The position numbers and the translations under genes were made by a program. From the NCBI RefSeq assembly GCF_009749395.1, contig NZ_WBIR01000003.1, positions 186,001-250,000 of the forward strand: a stretch of DNA of 64,000 nucleotides. The letters run 5' to 3'. Origin of the DNA: Agromyces salentinus (GTDB lineage: Bacteria > Actinomycetota > Actinomycetes > Actinomycetales > Microbacteriaceae). The notes beneath the pieces were generated by a model, which saw only the letters and a program-made list of their open reading frames with translations, ran no database searches and was not told where the DNA came from. Numbering within the stretch: the stretch's first letter is position 1; each line of letters opens with the position of its first letter. Positions 42,511 to 50,829 of the stretch are shown piece after piece.

Positions 42511-43395
42511 ATGGATGCACGGATGGCGCGAGCCGATGACGACCGCTCGATCCGAACGGTCCGTGGCGACGCGATCGCCCGACTCGCGGTCGCCGGCATC
42601 CCCGACCCCGAGGTCGATGCCGACCTCCTGATCGGCCATGTGCTCGGGCTCTCCCGCGGCGGCGTGCAGGCCCGCGTGGTGGTCGGTGGCGAGGTCTCCG
42701 AGGCGGATGCCGCAGCGCTCGCCTCGCTCGTCGAGCGGCGCGTGGCCCGGGAACCGTTGCAGCACATCACGGGGCGTGCGCCGTTCCGGAGCCTCGACCT
42801 GCTCGTCGGGCCCGGCGTGCTCGTCCCGCGCCCGGAGACGGAGGGGGTCGCCCAGCTCGCGATCGACGCGCTGCGCTCCATGGCCGACGCCGAGCCGATC
42901 GCCGTCGACCTCGGCACCGGGAGCGGGGCGATCGCGCTGTCGCTGGCGACCGAGGTGCCGCATGCGCGGGTCTACGCGGTCGAGCTCTCCGCCGACGCGG
43001 TGGCGTGGGCCCGCAGGAACGTCGACGAGCTCGGGGCGCCGGTGACGCTCGTCGAGGGCGATCTGGCCGACGCGGTGCCTGAGTTGGACGGGCTGGCCTC
43101 GGTCGTGGTCTCGAATCCGCCGTACGTGCCGGCTGCGGCGATCCCGGCCGATCCCGAGGTCCACCTCCACGACCCGGTGCTCGCGCTCTACGGCGGGGAG
43201 GACGGCCTCGACGTGATCCGGGCGATCTCGACGCGAGCGCTCGCCCTGCTGCGACCCGGCGGCGCGCTCGTCATCGAGCACTTCGAGACGCAGTCGGCGC
43301 AGATCGCGGCGCTGCTCGCGGCGGACGGCTGGCGGGCCATCTCGCACCACCGCGACCTCACGATGCGGGACCGGGCGACGACCGCGGTGCGCTGA
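42511..43395 (+). CDS. prmC: Release factor glutamine methyltransferase
   Basis: 294 residues. Methylates the glutamine of the GGQ motif in release factors using S-adenosylmethionine. N-terminal helical domain, then LVPRPETE, the SAM motif VDLGTGSGAIALSLA and the catalytic NPPY (202-205, in VVSNPPYVPA). ATG 42511 is used; a second ATG at 42523 is possible and neither has a clear ribosome site. Divergent from cysK with 93 nt between starts. Its usual partner prfA is 1.7 kb upstream. Confidence 0.93.
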   Translation: MDARMARADDDRSIRTVRGDAIARLAVAGIPDPEVDADLLIGHVLGLSRGGVQARVVVGGEVSEADAAALASLVERRVAREPLQHITGRAPFRSLDLLVGPGVLVPRPETEGVAQLAIDALRSMADAEPIAVDLGTGSGAIALSLATEVPHARVYAVELSADAVAWARRNVDELGAPVTLVEGDLADAVPELDGLASVVVSNPPYVPAAAIPADPEVHLHDPVLALYGGEDGLDVIRAISTRALALLRPGGALVIEHFETQSAQIAALLAADGWRAISHHRDLTMRDRATTAVR

Positions 43396-43403
43396 GCCGC
43401 CGA

Positions 43404-44396
43404 TCACGTGGCCCGGGCGGCCTTCTCCCGGGCGTGCTGCTCCTTCTCGCGTTCGCGCTTCTCGCGTTCGAGCGCCTGCTTGATCGCCTCCCGTTCGCGC
43501 TTCTGCGCCTCCCGGAGCTTCTTCTCGGCCTCGCGCCTGGCTTTCGCGGCCTCGCGCACCCTGGGGTCGCGGGGGAGCTCGAGCTCGGGCGGCAGCGGGG
43601 CGCGTACGGTCGGCTCGGCGCCGCCCTCGAGACGCCCGAGGTGGTGCTCCACGCCGTCGAGGATGCGCTGGAGTCCGAAGTCGAAGTCCTCGTCTCCGTA
43701 CTCGTCGTCGGCGCCGGGCACGGCCACGTAGCCGCCGGCCGCGAGCAGCGGGCTGAGGTAGGGGAACCGTTCGGGGGTCACGAGCTCGACGAGCGCGGCG
43801 AAGAAGTTCGCGCCCGTGACATCCGCGGGGTCGTTCGCCGCGGCGGCGGCGACCGCGAGGTCGCGCTCCTGGGCGCTCGTGGCACGGGCGTAGCTCGTGA
43901 GCAGCAGGAGCGTGGACATCTTCTCGCCGTCGCTGAGCGGCAGTGCGCGCACCTCGCGGAGGAACCAGTCGACGATCGTGAGGCTCGTGGGCGTGATCGG
44001 CGCCCCGGAAATCGGGATGTCGACGAGCCACGGGTGTTCGCGGTGGGCGGCGCGGATGGCGAGCACCCACGCGGTCACGCCGTCGCGCCAGCCGCGGTCG
44101 AGCGCCTCGTCCGGCACGGGCACGACGCTCGCGCCCTCCTGCATGAGCAGGATCAGGTCGTCCTTGCTCGTGACGTAGCGGTAGAGCGACATGGTCGTGA
44201 AGCCGAGCGCGCTCGCGACCCGGCTCATCGACACCGCGGCGAGGCCCTCGGCATCGGCGATCTCGATGGCGGTCTCGACGATGCGCTCGATCGAGAGCTC
44301 CCGCTTGGGTCCGCGCTGCGGGTTGGCGGCCACGCCCCAGGCGAGCGCGACGGCGCGCGGCAGTTCCGGGTCCGGCGTCGGTTCGCTCATCGGCAT
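43404..44396 (-). CDS. TetR-family regulator with charged C-terminal tail
   Basis: 330 residues. Helix-turn-helix at about 35-80 (IVETAIEIADAEGLAAVSMSRVASALG, ending SLYRYVTSKDDLI), then a TetR C-terminal ligand domain to about 260. The last about 50 residues (281-330) are almost only Arg, Lys, Glu and Ala (AREAEKK, REREAIKQ, EREKREREKEQH), predicted as one long charged helix, unusual for TetR proteins. Divergent from the efflux ATPase gene across a region of repeated half-sites, so it is the likely repressor of that pump. Confidence 0.9.
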   Translation of the reverse strand: MPMSEPTPDPELPRAVALAWGVAANPQRGPKRELSIERIVETAIEIADAEGLAAVSMSRVASALGFTTMSLYRYVTSKDDLILLMQEGASVVPVPDEALDRGWRDGVTAWVLAIRAAHREHPWLVDIPISGAPITPTSLTIVDWFLREVRALPLSDGEKMSTLLLLTSYARATSAQERDLAVAAAAANDPADVTGANFFAALVELVTPERFPYLSPLLAAGGYVAVPGADDEYGDEDFDFGLQRILDGVEHHLGRLEGGAEPTVRAPLPPELELPRDPRVREAAKARREAEKKLREAQKREREAIKQALEREKREREKEQHAREKAARAT

Positions 44397-44418
44397 CCGT
44401 TCAGTCGAGGTGTTGACG

Positions 44419-44469
44419 ACAGTCTAGAACTGTGTATTACTTAAACAACAGTTGACGCACTACACAGTT
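44419..44469. promoter_or_regulatory. Operator region: four ACAGTT/AACTGT half-sites
   Basis: ACAGTC (44419-44424), AACTGT (44428-44433), ACAGTT (44448-44453) and ACAGTT (44464-44469). The outer pair extends to a perfect 9-bp inverted repeat AACTGTGTA/TACACAGTT (44428-44436 and 44461-44469). The first pair makes the 15-bp palindrome ACAGT-N5-ACTGT. A minus-strand promoter TTGTTT-N16-TAGACT is embedded and would serve the TetR gene. Confidence 0.65.
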
Positions 44470-44516
44470 TACGTCGCACACAGAGCGCGGCGCAGAATCC
44501 AGAACGGAGTGACACC

Positions 44517-45419
44517 ATGCATCTCGCCATCGACGCTCGCGGAATCCGCAAGCGCTTCGGTCGCACCGACGTGCTCGCGGGGCTCGACCTCGCCGTGCGG
44601 GCGGGCACGATCTTCGCGCTGCTCGGACCGAACGGATCGGGCAAGACGACCACGATCAACATCCTGACCACCCTCGTGCAGCCCGATGAGGGCTCCGTGC
44701 TCGTCGCCGGGCACGACGTCGCCACGGCACCCGAGGAGGTCAAGCGCCGCATCAGCCTCACCGGGCAGGCGGCGGCCGTCGACGAGGTCCTCAGCGGGGC
44801 GGAGAACCTCGTGATGTTCGGCCGGCTGTCGGGGCTCAGCACCCGTGACGCCCGGCGCAGGGCCGACGAGCTGCTGCTGCGATTCGACCTGGCCGAGGCG
44901 GGGAGCCGGCGGGTCGGCACCTACTCGGGCGGCATGCGCCGCCGGCTCGACCTCGCGCTGAGCCTCGTCGTCGAGGTGCCCGTGATCTTCCTCGACGAAC
45001 CGACCACCGGGCTCGACACCCGCAGCCGTCAGGAGCTCTGGCGGGTCATCCGCTCGCTCGCCGACGGCGGCGCGACCGTCTTCCTCACGACGCAGTACCT
45101 CGAGGAGGCCGACCTGCTCGCCGACCGCATCGCCGTGCTCGACCACGGCCGCATCGTCGCGGAGGGCACCGCCGACGAGCTCAAGGCGCTCGTCGGCGGC
45201 GAGGTCGTCGAACTGCGCGACGGTGAGGGCGTGCTCCTCGTCGAGTTGCCGACCGACGGCAGCGTGCACGGCCTGCGCCGGGCGGTCGAGGAGATCGACC
45301 GGCAGGCCGCCGCGGGCACCGACGGAGCCACCGTCTCCATCCGTCGTCCGAGCCTCGACGACGTGTTCCTCCAGATCACCGGGCGCGACGTCGCCCCAGA
45401 ACTCCAGGAGTCCCGATGA
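44517..45419 (+). CDS. Drug-efflux ABC ATPase (DrrA-like)
   Basis: 300 residues. Walker A GPNGSGKTTT, signature YSGGMRRRLDLA, Walker B VIFLDEPTTGLD and switch region FLTTQYLEEAD are intact. The C-terminal about 80 residues match the DrrA accessory domain that ends in SLDDVFLQITG. DrrA-type ATPases drive export of daunorubicin-like drugs with an ABC-2 permease. ATG with GGAGTGACACC upstream; the stop overlaps the permease start (ATGA). Controlled presumably by the divergent TetR protein. Confidence 0.92.
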   Translation: MHLAIDARGIRKRFGRTDVLAGLDLAVRAGTIFALLGPNGSGKTTTINILTTLVQPDEGSVLVAGHDVATAPEEVKRRISLTGQAAAVDEVLSGAENLVMFGRLSGLSTRDARRRADELLLRFDLAEAGSRRVGTYSGGMRRRLDLALSLVVEVPVIFLDEPTTGLDTRSRQELWRVIRSLADGGATVFLTTQYLEEADLLADRIAVLDHGRIVAEGTADELKALVGGEVVELRDGEGVLLVELPTDGSVHGLRRAVEEIDRQAAAGTDGATVSIRRPSLDDVFLQITGRDVAPELQESR

Positions 45420-46255
45420 CCACCACCACCTCCGGCGCTGCGTTCGCCGGCCACGCCCGCCCTGCGACGGCGTCCGCGTCCGCTCTCCGGCCACGCCTCG
45501 GGGGCGTCACCGCGGAACGCATCTTCATCGGCCGCAGCTTCGTGCACTCGGTGCGCGACGTCGAGTCGATGCTCATGGCCGTCATGCTCCCGGTCATGCT
45601 CATGCTGATGTTCACGTGGATCTTCGGCAACGCCATCGACCCGTCCGGCGGCTACGTCGACTACGTCGTCCCCGGGATCATCCTGCTCTGCGCGGGATTC
45701 GGCGCCTCCTCGACGGCCGTGTCGGTCTCGCGCGACATGACCACCGGGGTCATCGACCGCTTCCGCACGATGCCGCTTCGGAGCGGCGCCGTGCTCACCG
45801 GGCACGTCGTCGCGAGCCTCGCACGCAACCTCGTCGCGACCGCGGTCGTCATCTGCGTCGGCCTGCTCGTCGGGTTCCGCCCGTCGGCGACCCCGCTCGA
45901 CTGGGTCGGCGCCTTCGCGATCATCGCGCTCTACATCCTCGCGATCACCTACCTCTTCGCGGCGATCGGGCTCGCGGCCCAGACGCCGGAGGCCGCGAGC
46001 GGCTACGGGTTCATCCTGCTGTTCCTGCCGTACGTGTCGAGCGCGTTCGTCCCCGTGTCCACGATGCCCGACTGGCTGCAGCCGATCGCGGAGAACCAGC
46101 CGATCACCCCGGTCATCGAGACGATCAGGGCCCTGCTGACCGATGCGCCCCTGGGCCAGGAGGCCTGGTGGGCCGTCGGCTGGTGCGTCGCGATCATCGC
46201 CGGCGCGGCGCTCTGGGGCGCGTGGCTCTTCCGGCGCAAGGCCGGGCGTCGCTGA
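45416..46255 (+). CDS. ABC-2 type permease (DrrB-like)
   Basis: 279 residues with about six membrane helices after a polar N-terminus of about 35. Contains the ABC-2 features: MLPVMLMLMFTWIFGNAID in the first helix, the EDR-like loop RDMTTGVIDRFRTMPL, and FLPYVSSAFVPVSTMPDWLQPIAENQPITP near the end, which is typical of DrrB. Partner of the preceding ATPase. The natural substrate is unknown. Followed by a two-part hairpin. Confidence 0.92.
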   Translation: MTTTTSGAAFAGHARPATASASALRPRLGGVTAERIFIGRSFVHSVRDVESMLMAVMLPVMLMLMFTWIFGNAIDPSGGYVDYVVPGIILLCAGFGASSTAVSVSRDMTTGVIDRFRTMPLRSGAVLTGHVVASLARNLVATAVVICVGLLVGFRPSATPLDWVGAFAIIALYILAITYLFAAIGLAAQTPEAASGYGFILLFLPYVSSAFVPVSTMPDWLQPIAENQPITPVIETIRALLTDAPLGQEAWWAVGWCVAIIAGAALWGAWLFRRKAGRR

Positions 46256-46263
46256 GTCGAAGC

Positions 46264-46305
46264 GGGCGGATGCCGCGTGCGGACGATCGCACGGGGCATC
46301 CGTCC
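46264..46305. terminator. Two-tier hairpin after the efflux operon
   Basis: Outer stem 46264-46274 with 46295-46305 (contains GGATGCC/GGCATCC, one G-U) and inner stem CGTGCG/CGCACG (46276-46281, 46288-46293). Starts 9 nt after the permease stop. Confidence 0.6.
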
Positions 46306-46390
46306 TTCGCGTGCGCGGCCGCGCGCACGTCGTTCCCCGGCGGTCCGCGGCGGTCGCCCGCCGGGTGCGCTGGTCTAGAATCGAGCGGTC

Positions 46391-47215
46391 ATGACTGCCA
46401 TCTACGACTGTTCGGTCGAATCCCAGCTGCTCACGGGCATGCGCCTCGCGCGCGCGGCGATCGGGCGAGGGCAGCTCGTCGTCCTCCCGACCGACACGGT
46501 CTACGGGCTCGCGGCCGATGCGTTCGACCCCGCCGCGGTCGGCCGCCTCCTCGCGGCAAAGGGCCGCGAGCGCACCTCGCCGCCGCCCGTGCTCATCCCC
46601 GGCATCCCCACGCTCGACGCGCTCGCGCGCGAGATCCCCGAGCCCGTCCGCCGGCTCGTCGGCGAGTTCTGGCCCGGTGGGCTCACCGTGATCCTGCACG
46701 CGCAGCCCTCCCTGACGTGGGACCTGGGCGAGACGCGCGGGACCGTCGCGCTCCGCATGCCCGACAACCGCGTCGCCCTCGAACTGCTCTCCGAGACCGG
46801 ACCGCTCGCCGTGTCGTCGGCGAACCTCAGCGGCCGGCCATCGGCCACCACTGCGGCCGAGGCGTCCGACATGCTCGGAGACGCGGTCACCGTGTTCCTC
46901 GACGGCGGGCCGGCCGGCAGTGACTACGACGCGATCGGCGAACGGCCGGGCGACACCTCCTCGACCATCGTCGACGCCACCGGTCTCAGCGAGAGCGGGG
47001 GAGTGCTCCGCATCGTGCGGGCCGGCGTCATCTCCCGCGAGCGCATCGCCGCGGTCGTCGGTGAGGAGCTCCTCGCTCCCGCCGCATCGGCCGCATCCGA
47101 GCCGGAGCCTCGCACGGATCCCGAGCCCGCGGCATCCGCCTCGCCCGCGGTGGAGCCCGCGGCATCCGCCGAGCCCGCCGCCTCGGGCGACGCGACGGGC
47201 ACCGCCGCCTCATGA
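46391..47215 (+). CDS. tsaC: L-threonylcarbamoyladenylate synthase (Sua5/YrdC family)
   Basis: 274 residues. Makes threonylcarbamoyl-AMP from threonine, bicarbonate and ATP for the t6A37 modification of ANN-decoding tRNAs. YrdC domain about 15-205 with VLPTDTVYGLAADA, the KGRERTSPPPVLI loop (usual K-R) and SSANLSGRPSATTAAEA. The last about 55 residues are a low-complexity Ala/Pro/Glu tail (repeats of EPAAS), not a Sua5 domain. ATG 46391. The stop overlaps the next start (ATGA). Its usual upstream neighbour prmC is separated by the TetR/DrrAB cassette. Confidence 0.92.
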   Translation: MTAIYDCSVESQLLTGMRLARAAIGRGQLVVLPTDTVYGLAADAFDPAAVGRLLAAKGRERTSPPPVLIPGIPTLDALAREIPEPVRRLVGEFWPGGLTVILHAQPSLTWDLGETRGTVALRMPDNRVALELLSETGPLAVSSANLSGRPSATTAAEASDMLGDAVTVFLDGGPAGSDYDAIGERPGDTSSTIVDATGLSESGGVLRIVRAGVISRERIAAVVGEELLAPAASAASEPEPRTDPEPAASASPAVEPAASAEPAASGDATGTAAS

Positions 47216-48480
47216 CCCTCTTCCTCGCGCTCGCCATCGTGGCCGCGCTCGTGACCCTGGTGGGCTCCTACGGGGTCTGGAAGTTCAGCCTGAAGTACCG
47301 GCTCTACCCCAAGATCCGCGAACGCGACGTGCACACGCGCCCGACGCCGCGCCTCGGCGGCGTCGCGATGTTCGTGGGCATCCTCGTCGCGTTCGGCGCG
47401 GCGTGGTTCATCTCGAGCCTCGGCCCGACCCGGTTCGCGAACGTCGCGATCATCTTCCAGGACCCGGCACAGGTGCTCTCGATCCTCGGCGCCGCATTGC
47501 TCATCGTGCTCATCGGCGTCGCCGACGACATCTGGGACCTCGACTGGACCACCAAGCTCGCGGGCCAGTTCATCGCGGCGGGGCTCATCGCCTGGCAGGG
47601 CGTGTCCATCGTGTCGCTGCCCATCGGCGGCATCCTCGTCGGCTCGTCGTGGATGTTCGCGACCCTCACGGTCTTCGTCATCGTGCTCGTGATGAACGCC
47701 GTCAACTTCATCGACGGGCTCGACGGCCTGGTCGCCGGTGTCTCGCTCATCTCCAACGGCGTGTTCTTCGTCTACACCTACCTCCTGGTGCAGCAGACCT
47801 CGCCCACGAACTACTTCAACCTCGCGTCGATGATCGCGATCATCCTGGTCGGCGCGTGCGCCGGCTTCCTGCCGCTGAACTGGCGCCCGGCGAAGCTCTT
47901 CATGGGCGACGCGGGCGCCCTCCTCGTCGGCCTCCTGATGGCGACCTCGGCCATCGCCGTCACCGGACAGCTGAACCCGGCCGGGGTCGGATTCAACCAG
48001 CTCTTCGCCGCGTTCATCCCGATCATCCTGCCGGTCGTCGTGCTCCTGATCCCGCTGCTCGACTTCGGCCTCGCGGTCGTGCGCCGCCTTCGGGCGGGCA
48101 AGTCGCCGTTCGCGGCCGACCGCAAGCACCTGCATCACCGCCTGCTCGACATGGGGCACTCCCACCTGAACGCCGTGCTCATCTTCTACGGCTGGACGGC
48201 CGTGGCATCCATCGGATGCCTCCTGACGTACGTGTTCCCCGTCTACCTCGGCATCAGCGCCCGCTGGGCCTTCCTCCTCCTCGGCCTCGGCTTCGTCGCG
48301 TGCGCGATCGTCACCCTCGCGCCCCTCGGCCGTCGCAAGCGGCTCACCGTCGCCGCCGAGGCCACGCCGGTCGCCGAGGCCCCGGTCGTCGCCACGAAGG
48401 ACCACCCGGCCGACGAGCTCGACCGGCATCCGCTCAGCGAGCGATCGGTAGAATCGGGCGACCCCACGACTGGAGCCTGA
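47212..48480 (+). CDS. wecA: Polyprenyl-phosphate GlcNAc-1-phosphate transferase (WecA/Rfe type)
   Basis: 422 residues with about eleven membrane helices. Transfers GlcNAc-1-P from UDP-GlcNAc to decaprenyl/undecaprenyl phosphate, the first step for arabinogalactan, teichoic-acid-like or other wall glycans. Active-site blocks GVADDIWDLDW, NAVNFIDGLDG, KLFMGDAGALLVG and DRKHLHHRLL are in the family order. A polar about 60-residue tail ends the protein. It overlaps tsaC upstream and atpI downstream (TGATG), a common actinobacterial linkage of wall-lipid and ATP synthase genes. Confidence 0.92.
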   Translation: MTLFLALAIVAALVTLVGSYGVWKFSLKYRLYPKIRERDVHTRPTPRLGGVAMFVGILVAFGAAWFISSLGPTRFANVAIIFQDPAQVLSILGAALLIVLIGVADDIWDLDWTTKLAGQFIAAGLIAWQGVSIVSLPIGGILVGSSWMFATLTVFVIVLVMNAVNFIDGLDGLVAGVSLISNGVFFVYTYLLVQQTSPTNYFNLASMIAIILVGACAGFLPLNWRPAKLFMGDAGALLVGLLMATSAIAVTGQLNPAGVGFNQLFAAFIPIILPVVVLLIPLLDFGLAVVRRLRAGKSPFAADRKHLHHRLLDMGHSHLNAVLIFYGWTAVASIGCLLTYVFPVYLGISARWAFLLLGLGFVACAIVTLAPLGRRKRLTVAAEATPVAEAPVVATKDHPADELDRHPLSERSVESGDPTTGA

Positions 48481-48959
48481 TGACCGACGCACGACCCGAA
48501 TCCGCCGATCGCACGCCGACCTCGAACCCGGTGCTGCGGCGGGCACTCACCCTCGGCGGCATCGTCGCCGCCGTCCTGCTCGTGGTGAGCGCCGTGCTCG
48601 GCTTCGTCTTCGCCGGTGCAGAGGGGCTCGCCGGAGCCCTCGTCGGAACGGCGATGGCGGTCGTGTTCATGGGCATCACCGCGGCGAGCATCCTGATCGC
48701 CAACCGGTTCTCCTCGAGCGACCTCTTCGTCGGCGCATTCTTCGGCATCGTGCTCGGCGGCTGGCTCCTGAAGTTCGTCGTGTTCATCGTGCTGGTGGTG
48801 CTCCTGCGCGACGCGACCTGGCTCGACACCACCGTGCTGTTCCTCAGCCTCGTGGCCGGCGTCATCGCCTCGCTGGCGGTCGACGTGATCGTCATCACGA
48901 AGTCGCGGATGCCGCATGTGAGCGACGTCGAACTGCCGGCCGCTCCGAGCGACGACTGA
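48480..48959 (+). CDS. atpI: AtpI-like small membrane protein
   Basis: 159 residues with four predicted helices (about 22-45, 50-70, 85-108, 112-132) flanked by polar ends. The position directly before atpB and the four-helix layout fit the ATP synthase protein I group, which assists c-ring assembly and is not part of the mature enzyme. Sequence is poorly conserved, so the call rests mainly on context. ATG overlaps the transferase stop by one base. A 5' promoter for atpB lies between this gene and atpB. Confidence 0.78.
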   Translation: MTDARPESADRTPTSNPVLRRALTLGGIVAAVLLVVSAVLGFVFAGAEGLAGALVGTAMAVVFMGITAASILIANRFSSSDLFVGAFFGIVLGGWLLKFVVFIVLVVLLRDATWLDTTVLFLSLVAGVIASLAVDVIVITKSRMPHVSDVELPAAPSDD

Positions 48960-49004
48960 TTTCGACCGCGTGTCGAACTCGAAGCGCCGGGACTTCCTCG
49001 GCGA

Positions 49005-49034
49005 TTCGTCCGATGCCCGAAGTGTTGCTAGAGT
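49005..49034 (+). promoter_or_regulatory. Probable promoter of the atp operon
   Basis: TTCGTC (49005-49010), 18 nt, TAGAGT (49029-49034). It gives a leader of about 100 nt before the probable start region of atpB. Judged by eye only. Confidence 0.4.
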
Positions 49035-49070
49035 AATGGAGATCCCCCCGGTAAACGCCTGCTTCGGCAT

Positions 49071-49952
49071 GTGCGTGAAACCGATCCGATGTTCGTCGTC
49101 GCGAGAGCCGAGCTCCACGCCCCGAAACAGGAGATAGCGCTGCTAGCTAACGCTCTGAACCTTCTGGTTCCGATGTCAACCAACGATGGTGAATTCCACG
49201 GGCCGTCGATCGACGAATTCTTCCCTGGAGCGCTGTTCTTCGAGGACACCCCCTTCGAGATCAACCGCATCATGCTCGTCCGCTTCGTCGCGGTCGTCGC
49301 GCTGCTCCTGGTCTTCTGGCTCGGCACGCGGCACCTCCGCATCGTGCCCGGCCGATTCCAGAGCCTCGTCGAGATGGGTCTCGACCTGGTGCGGGTCAAC
49401 ATCGCCGAGGACCTCCTCGGCAAGAAGGACGGCCGTCGCTTCCTGCCGATCCTCACGACGATGTTCTTCATGATCCTGTTCATGAACATCACGGGCGTGG
49501 TCCCGTTCCTGAACATCGCCGGCACCTCCGTCATCGGCGTGCCGCTGGTCCTCGCGATCGTGGCGTACGTGACCTTCATCTACGCGGGCGTCAAGAAGAG
49601 CCCCAAGAACTTCTTCAAGAACTCCCTGTTCCCCTCGGGTGTTCCGTGGCCGGTGTACATCATCGTCACGCCGATCGAGCTCATCTCGACGTTCGTGATC
49701 CGCCCGATCACGCTGACCCTTCGACTCATGATGAACATGATCGTCGGTCACCTCCTGCTCGTGCTCTTCTTCGCAGCCACGCAGTTCTTCGTCTTCTCCC
49801 TCGGCGGCTGGTGGACACTCGTCGGCGCCGGAACCCTGGCCTTCGGCCTCGCGTTCACGCTGTTCGAGATCCTCGTCGCCGTCCTGCAGGCATACGTCTT
49901 CGCACTTCTCACCGCGGTCTACATCCAGCTCGCGGTCGCCGAAGAGCACTGA
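49071..49952 (+). CDS. atpB: ATP synthase Fo subunit a
   Basis: Membrane stator of the proton channel, with five to six helices. The conserved core starts at EFHGPSIDEFF. The essential arginine lies in ITLTLRLMMNMIVGHLL and the end AYVFALLTAVYIQLAVAEEH is typical. Coordinates give the longest frame (GTG 49071, 293 residues). The start is unsettled: ATG 49089, CTG 49140 (preceded by CAGGAG at ideal spacing, 270 residues) and ATG 49173 (259 residues) are alternatives, and actinobacterial subunit a is usually about 260-270 long. First structural gene of the atp operon. Confidence 0.93.
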   Translation: MRETDPMFVVARAELHAPKQEIALLANALNLLVPMSTNDGEFHGPSIDEFFPGALFFEDTPFEINRIMLVRFVAVVALLLVFWLGTRHLRIVPGRFQSLVEMGLDLVRVNIAEDLLGKKDGRRFLPILTTMFFMILFMNITGVVPFLNIAGTSVIGVPLVLAIVAYVTFIYAGVKKSPKNFFKNSLFPSGVPWPVYIIVTPIELISTFVIRPITLTLRLMMNMIVGHLLLVLFFAATQFFVFSLGGWWTLVGAGTLAFGLAFTLFEILVAVLQAYVFALLTAVYIQLAVAEEH

Positions 49953-49982
49953 GCCCGGGCATCCGCCCAGAAACATCCCTAG

Positions 49983-50231
<249 letters not shown>

Positions 50232-50259
50232 TCCACCCGTCGCAACTGAGGAGGCCAAC

Positions 50260-50826
50260 GTGCTTCATGCAGTACTGAGCGCTGCAACCGAGGGTGGCGA
50301 GACCCACAGCCCGGTCATTCCCGAGCTGTACGACATCCTCTGGTCGTCGGTCTGCTTCGTCATCATCCTGATCTTCTTCTGGAAGTACGTGCTCCCGCGC
50401 GTCCAGAAGATGCTCGATGAGCGCGGCGAGGCGATCGAGGGCAACATCGCGAAGGCCGACGAGGCCCAGCGCAAGGCCGAGGCCGCCCTCGAGGAGTACA
50501 CCGCACAGCTCGCCGACGCGCGCGCCGAGGCGGGTGCCATCCGCGAGACCGCCCGTGAAGACGGCAAGAAGATCGTCGCCGAGGCCAAGGAGACCGCCGT
50601 GGTCGAGGCCGCGCGCGTCACCTCGAGCGCCCAGGCGCAGATCGAGGCCGAGCGCCAGTCCGCGCTCGTCTCGCTCCGCTCCGAGGTCGGCACGATCGCG
50701 ATCGACCTGGCTTCGGGCGTCATCGGCGAGTCGCTGACCGACGACCAGAAGGCCCAGGCCGTGGTCGACCGGTTCCTCGCCGACCTCGAGGCGTCCGAGA
50801 AGGCCGCCGCAGGGGAGACGAAGTAA
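50260..50826 (+). CDS. atpF: ATP synthase Fo subunit b
   Basis: 188 residues. One membrane helix (about 25-45, YDILWSSVCFVIILIFFWKYVLP) and a long charged coiled coil that forms the peripheral stalk with subunit delta. Heptad-like Ala/Glu/Lys pattern from about 50 to 150. GTG start with GAGGAGG upstream. One b gene only, so a homodimeric stalk is expected. atpH follows after 3 nt. Confidence 0.95.
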   Translation: MLHAVLSAATEGGETHSPVIPELYDILWSSVCFVIILIFFWKYVLPRVQKMLDERGEAIEGNIAKADEAQRKAEAALEEYTAQLADARAEAGAIRETAREDGKKIVAEAKETAVVEAARVTSSAQAQIEAERQSALVSLRSEVGTIAIDLASGVIGESLTDDQKAQAVVDRFLADLEASEKAAAGETK

Positions 50827-50829
50827 CCC

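Noticed and set aside
44419-46255. Antibiotic biosynthesis self-resistance locus
   Set aside because: DrrA/DrrB-like genes alone with a TetR regulator are common efflux cassettes; there are no biosynthetic genes around.
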